From assembly GCA_020636475.1 (NCBI GenBank), contig JACJXU010000012.1:1-61665 (forward strand): a stretch of 61,665 nucleotides of DNA, given 5' to 3'. Positions 59,716 through 61,665 of the stretch are shown piece after piece. A program made the translations under genes and the position numbers. The notes beneath the pieces were generated by a model that was not told the DNA's origin, did not search any database, and saw only the letters and a list, made by a program, of their open reading frames with translations. This DNA is from Chitinophagales bacterium (GTDB taxonomy: Bacteria > Bacteroidota > Bacteroidia > Chitinophagales > UBA2359). Numbering within the stretch: the first letter of the stretch is position 1; the number at the start of each line of letters is the position of its first letter.

Positions 59716-60450
59716 ATGAAGCCTCAAGTTCTCGGCATTATTCCGGCGCGCTACGCTTCTACACGATTTCCGGGAAAACCCCTTGTAGATATTGCCGGAA
59801 AAACAATGATACAGCGAACTTGGGAGCAAGTGAAAAAGTGTTCTGACATAGACGATGTATGGATAGCTACGGATGATGAGCGGATTTTTGCTCATTGCCA
59901 AGAAATAGGTGCTAATTGTATAATGACAGACAGTGTACACATAAACGGTACACAACGCATAGCCGAAGCAGCAAAACGCATTAACTCATCGGCAAAATAT
60001 ATTGTCAATATTCAGGGAGATGAGCCTTTTATTCAACCGCAGCAGGTTTCGGAAATTGTGCAACTTATCCAAACCGCCGAAGCCGATATTGCTACACTCA
60101 TTTATCCGGTTCAAAATGCCGAAGAACTAAACAATCCCAACGTGGTAAAAGTAGTGCGCAGTCTTTCCGGTAGAGCTTTGTATTTTAGCCGATGTTCTAT
60201 TCCGTATGCACAAACGGGCGATACGGAAATAGTATATTACAAGCATTTGGGCATTTATGCGTTTACGATAGAAACCTTGCAAAAAATAGTGGCACTACCC
60301 GTTTCTGCTTTGGCACTAACAGAATCATTAGAGCAGCTAACTTGGTTAGAGAATGATTTTAATATCCAAACTGCCGAAACAAAATATGTATCGAAAGCTA
60401 TTGATACGCCACAAGATTTAGTACAAATAATAGAAATGTTTAAGCTGTAA
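59716..60450 (+). CDS. kdsB: 3-deoxy-manno-octulosonate cytidylyltransferase
   Basis: A 244-residue enzyme that activates Kdo to CMP-Kdo for lipopolysaccharide. The nucleotide-binding start is LGIIPARYASTRFPGKPLVD, and later blocks IVNIQGDEPFIQP and YYKHLGIYAFTIETL are typical. The start is five bases after the E2 gene, so the two are cotranscribed although unrelated. It agrees with the GT9 heptosyltransferase in making an outer-membrane polysaccharide core. Confidence 0.95.
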   Translation: MKPQVLGIIPARYASTRFPGKPLVDIAGKTMIQRTWEQVKKCSDIDDVWIATDDERIFAHCQEIGANCIMTDSVHINGTQRIAEAAKRINSSAKYIVNIQGDEPFIQPQQVSEIVQLIQTAEADIATLIYPVQNAEELNNPNVVKVVRSLSGRALYFSRCSIPYAQTGDTEIVYYKHLGIYAFTIETLQKIVALPVSALALTESLEQLTWLENDFNIQTAETKYVSKAIDTPQDLVQIIEMFKL

Positions 60451-60456
60451 AAATTA

Positions 60457-60801
60457 ATGCAGAGTACAAAAAAAATAATATTAACAGAAACCCTAAAAGA
60501 CCTGAACTATAAACTGACCCGGTTTAGTGCAGCCTTTACACCCAAAAACGCTCACCAAAACGCTCCCCAAAACTCTCCTCCTTCCAAGGAGGAGTACCCG
60601 AAGGGGGAGGAGGTTGAAGAAAATAATAAAAAGATAAAAGCGTACCCGAAGGAAGAGGTTGAAGAAAATAATAAAAAAACAAAAAAGGAACAAAATAAAA
60701 TCAAAGTCAATGAAAATTATAAGCAAATCAATAATTTGCCTTATGACTTGTTACTACAAACGGTGGTGGATGAATTTGGAGGGAAAAAAACACATCATTA
60801 A
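60457..60801 (+). CDS. small protein with a repeat-invaded middle
   Basis: A 114-residue protein whose ends look ordinary: MQSTKKIILTETLKDLNYKL at the N-terminus and INNLPYDLLLQTVVDEFGGK at the C-terminus. The middle is low-complexity and derived from a palindromic, partly duplicated DNA element (peptides YPKGEEVEENNKKIKA and YPKEEVEENNKKTKK). The duplication keeps the reading frame. No family is recognised. It lies six bases after kdsB and 28 bases before pyrG, so it is likely cotranscribed. Confidence 0.6.
   Translation: MQSTKKIILTETLKDLNYKLTRFSAAFTPKNAHQNAPQNSPPSKEEYPKGEEVEENNKKIKAYPKEEVEENNKKTKKEQNKIKVNENYKQINNLPYDLLLQTVVDEFGGKKTHH
60575..60677 (+). repeat. palindrome and in-frame tandem duplication inside the small ORF
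   Basis: CTCCTCCTT at 60575-60583 pairs with AAGGAGGAG at 60586-60594 around CC. Then GTACCCGAAG begins twice, at 60594 and 60642, offset by 48 bases. The copies share a long tail ending in AATAATAAAAA and differ by three bases in length. C+T/G+A-rich palindromes of this form recur between genes in other Bacteroidota. Confidence 0.7.
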
Positions 60802-60829
60802 TTTTCTATAAACCCTATCAAATCGAAAG

Positions 60830-61665
60830 ATGACCAAATATGTTTTTGTAACCGGCGGCGTTACTTCATCATTAGGAAAAGGTATTTTTGCTTCCTCATT
60901 AGCCAAATTGTTGCAGGCAAGAGGACTAAGGGTAAGTATCCAAAAATTTGACCCGTACATAAATGTAGATCCCGGCACCCTAAATCCTTACGAACACGGC
61001 GAATGTTTTGTCACCGAAGATGGTGCCGAAACCGACCTCGACTTAGGACACTACGAGCGTTTTTTAGATGTAAACACTACCCAAGCCAACAATGTAACCA
61101 CCGGACGAGTATATTTAACGGTAATAGAAAAAGAACGAAAAGGCGATTATTTGGGAAAAACGGTACAGATTGTACCACATATAACCGATGAGATAAAACG
61201 CCGAATGTTGATTTTGGGACAGGGAAACGATTTCGACATAGTAATAACCGAGCTGGGCGGCACGGTAGGCGACATCGAATCGCTGCCTTACGTAGAGGCG
61301 GTGCGCCAGCTTCGCTGGGAACTGGGAGCAGGAAATTGTGTTGTAGTGCATCTTACCCTTATTCCTTATTTAAGTGCTGCCAAAGAACTGAAAACCAAAC
61401 CTACCCAACATTCTGTAAAAGAACTTGCCAAAAACGGCGTAAGTCCCGATGTGTTGGTTTGTCGTACCGAAAAAAACCTCACCGATGATATTCGCCACAA
61501 ATTAGCCCTCTTTTGCAATGTAGATTTCAATGCCGTTATCGAAGCGCAAGATGCTACTTCCATCTACGATGTACCTATGCATTTGCTCAAAGAAAAAATT
61601 GACAGCATTATTTTGGATAAATTGCGCTTAAATGTGCGAAAACGCCCCGACTTGACCGCTTGGCA
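60830..61665 (+). CDS. pyrG: CTP synthase, N-terminal part (3' end outside window)
   Basis: The frame begins at ATG 60830 and is open to the end of the window (278 complete codons). [20 protein letters not shown] is the ATP-binding start of CTP synthase, followed by [35 protein letters not shown] and [19 protein letters not shown]. The enzyme makes CTP from UTP, ATP and glutamine; the glutaminase domain is beyond the window. CTP is also the substrate of KdsB encoded just upstream. Confidence 0.96.
   Translation, partial: MTKYVFVTGGVTSSLGKGIFASSLAKLLQARGLRVSIQKFDPYINVDPGTLNPYEHGECFVTEDGAETDLDLGHYERFLDVNTTQANNVTTGRVYLTVIEKERKGDYLGKTVQIVPHITDEIKRRMLILGQGNDFDIVITELGGTVGDIESLPYVEAVRQLRWELGAGNCVVVHLTLIPYLSAAKELKTKPTQHSVKELAKNGVSPDVLVCRTEKNLTDDIRHKLALFCNVDFNAVIEAQDATSIYDVPMHLLKEKIDSIILDKLRLNVRKRPDLTAW

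Overview
The window looks like a chromosomal segment of a Bacteroidota bacterium, perhaps near Chitinophagales or Saprospiria (the rank below phylum is a guess). The signs are several secreted proteins with type IX secretion (T9SS) C-terminal sorting domains, SprB-like repeats, a fused MurF-alanine racemase, a fused CcoN-CcoO oxidase subunit, a DUF5606 protein, a type B ribosomal protein L31, and repeated TTTG-N(~20)-TAnnTTTG promoter sequences. Most of the window is ordinary housekeeping DNA with short accessory islands.

Layout. 1-3733: 3' end of recG, tRNA-Ala(GGC), a formyltransferase-like enzyme and a large helical protein of unknown role. 3880-12040: two divergent giant secreted T9SS cargo genes, one built of about 17 Cys-regular SprB-like repeats, the other carrying a PKD domain, a possible clan GH-A glycosidase core and a 3-coathanger-like domain. 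12161-13742: a compact A+T-rich restriction-modification island (DNA methyltransferase, endonuclease VII/HNH nuclease, controller-type XRE regulator). 13831-29856: trhO, a GT9 glycosyltransferase, an SLC13 transporter, an S4 RNA-binding protein, an M3 peptidase, an SDR without the usual active site, a radical SAM protein divergent from a pyruvyltransferase, a TonB-dependent receptor, rsmI and an L-threonine dehydrogenase.

30069-38795: a full cbb3 oxidase locus, ccoI-ccoS-ccoNO-ccoQ-ccoP-(hairpin)-ccoG-ccoH-safE, which supplies the high-affinity terminal oxidase, its copper ATPase and its assembly factors. 38828-50782: a frameshifted Abi-type gene, murF-alr, a F420-type reductase, an acidic coiled-coil protein, tdk, a rhodanese, sbcC, a GlmU-like protein, rpmE and a VOC protein. 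50783-54477: a possible microprotein gene with its own terminator, nhaD, a BaiN-type flavoprotein and a VapBC-like toxin-antitoxin pair. 54834-58005: small accessory genes, including one probable frameshift and a further T9SS cargo. 58395-61665: E2 acyltransferase, kdsB, a small protein whose middle is made of a palindromic or duplicated element, and the 5' part of pyrG.

The strongest candidates for a second look are the restriction island with its C-box-like inverted repeat, the GH-A-like T9SS enzyme, the 40-bp repeat placed behind two unrelated genes, the possible micro-ORF and terminator unit at 50856-51030, and the repeat-invaded ORF between kdsB and pyrG. Two single-base frameshifts (38.8-39.7 kb and 55.5-56.0 kb) may be real decay or sequencing indels.
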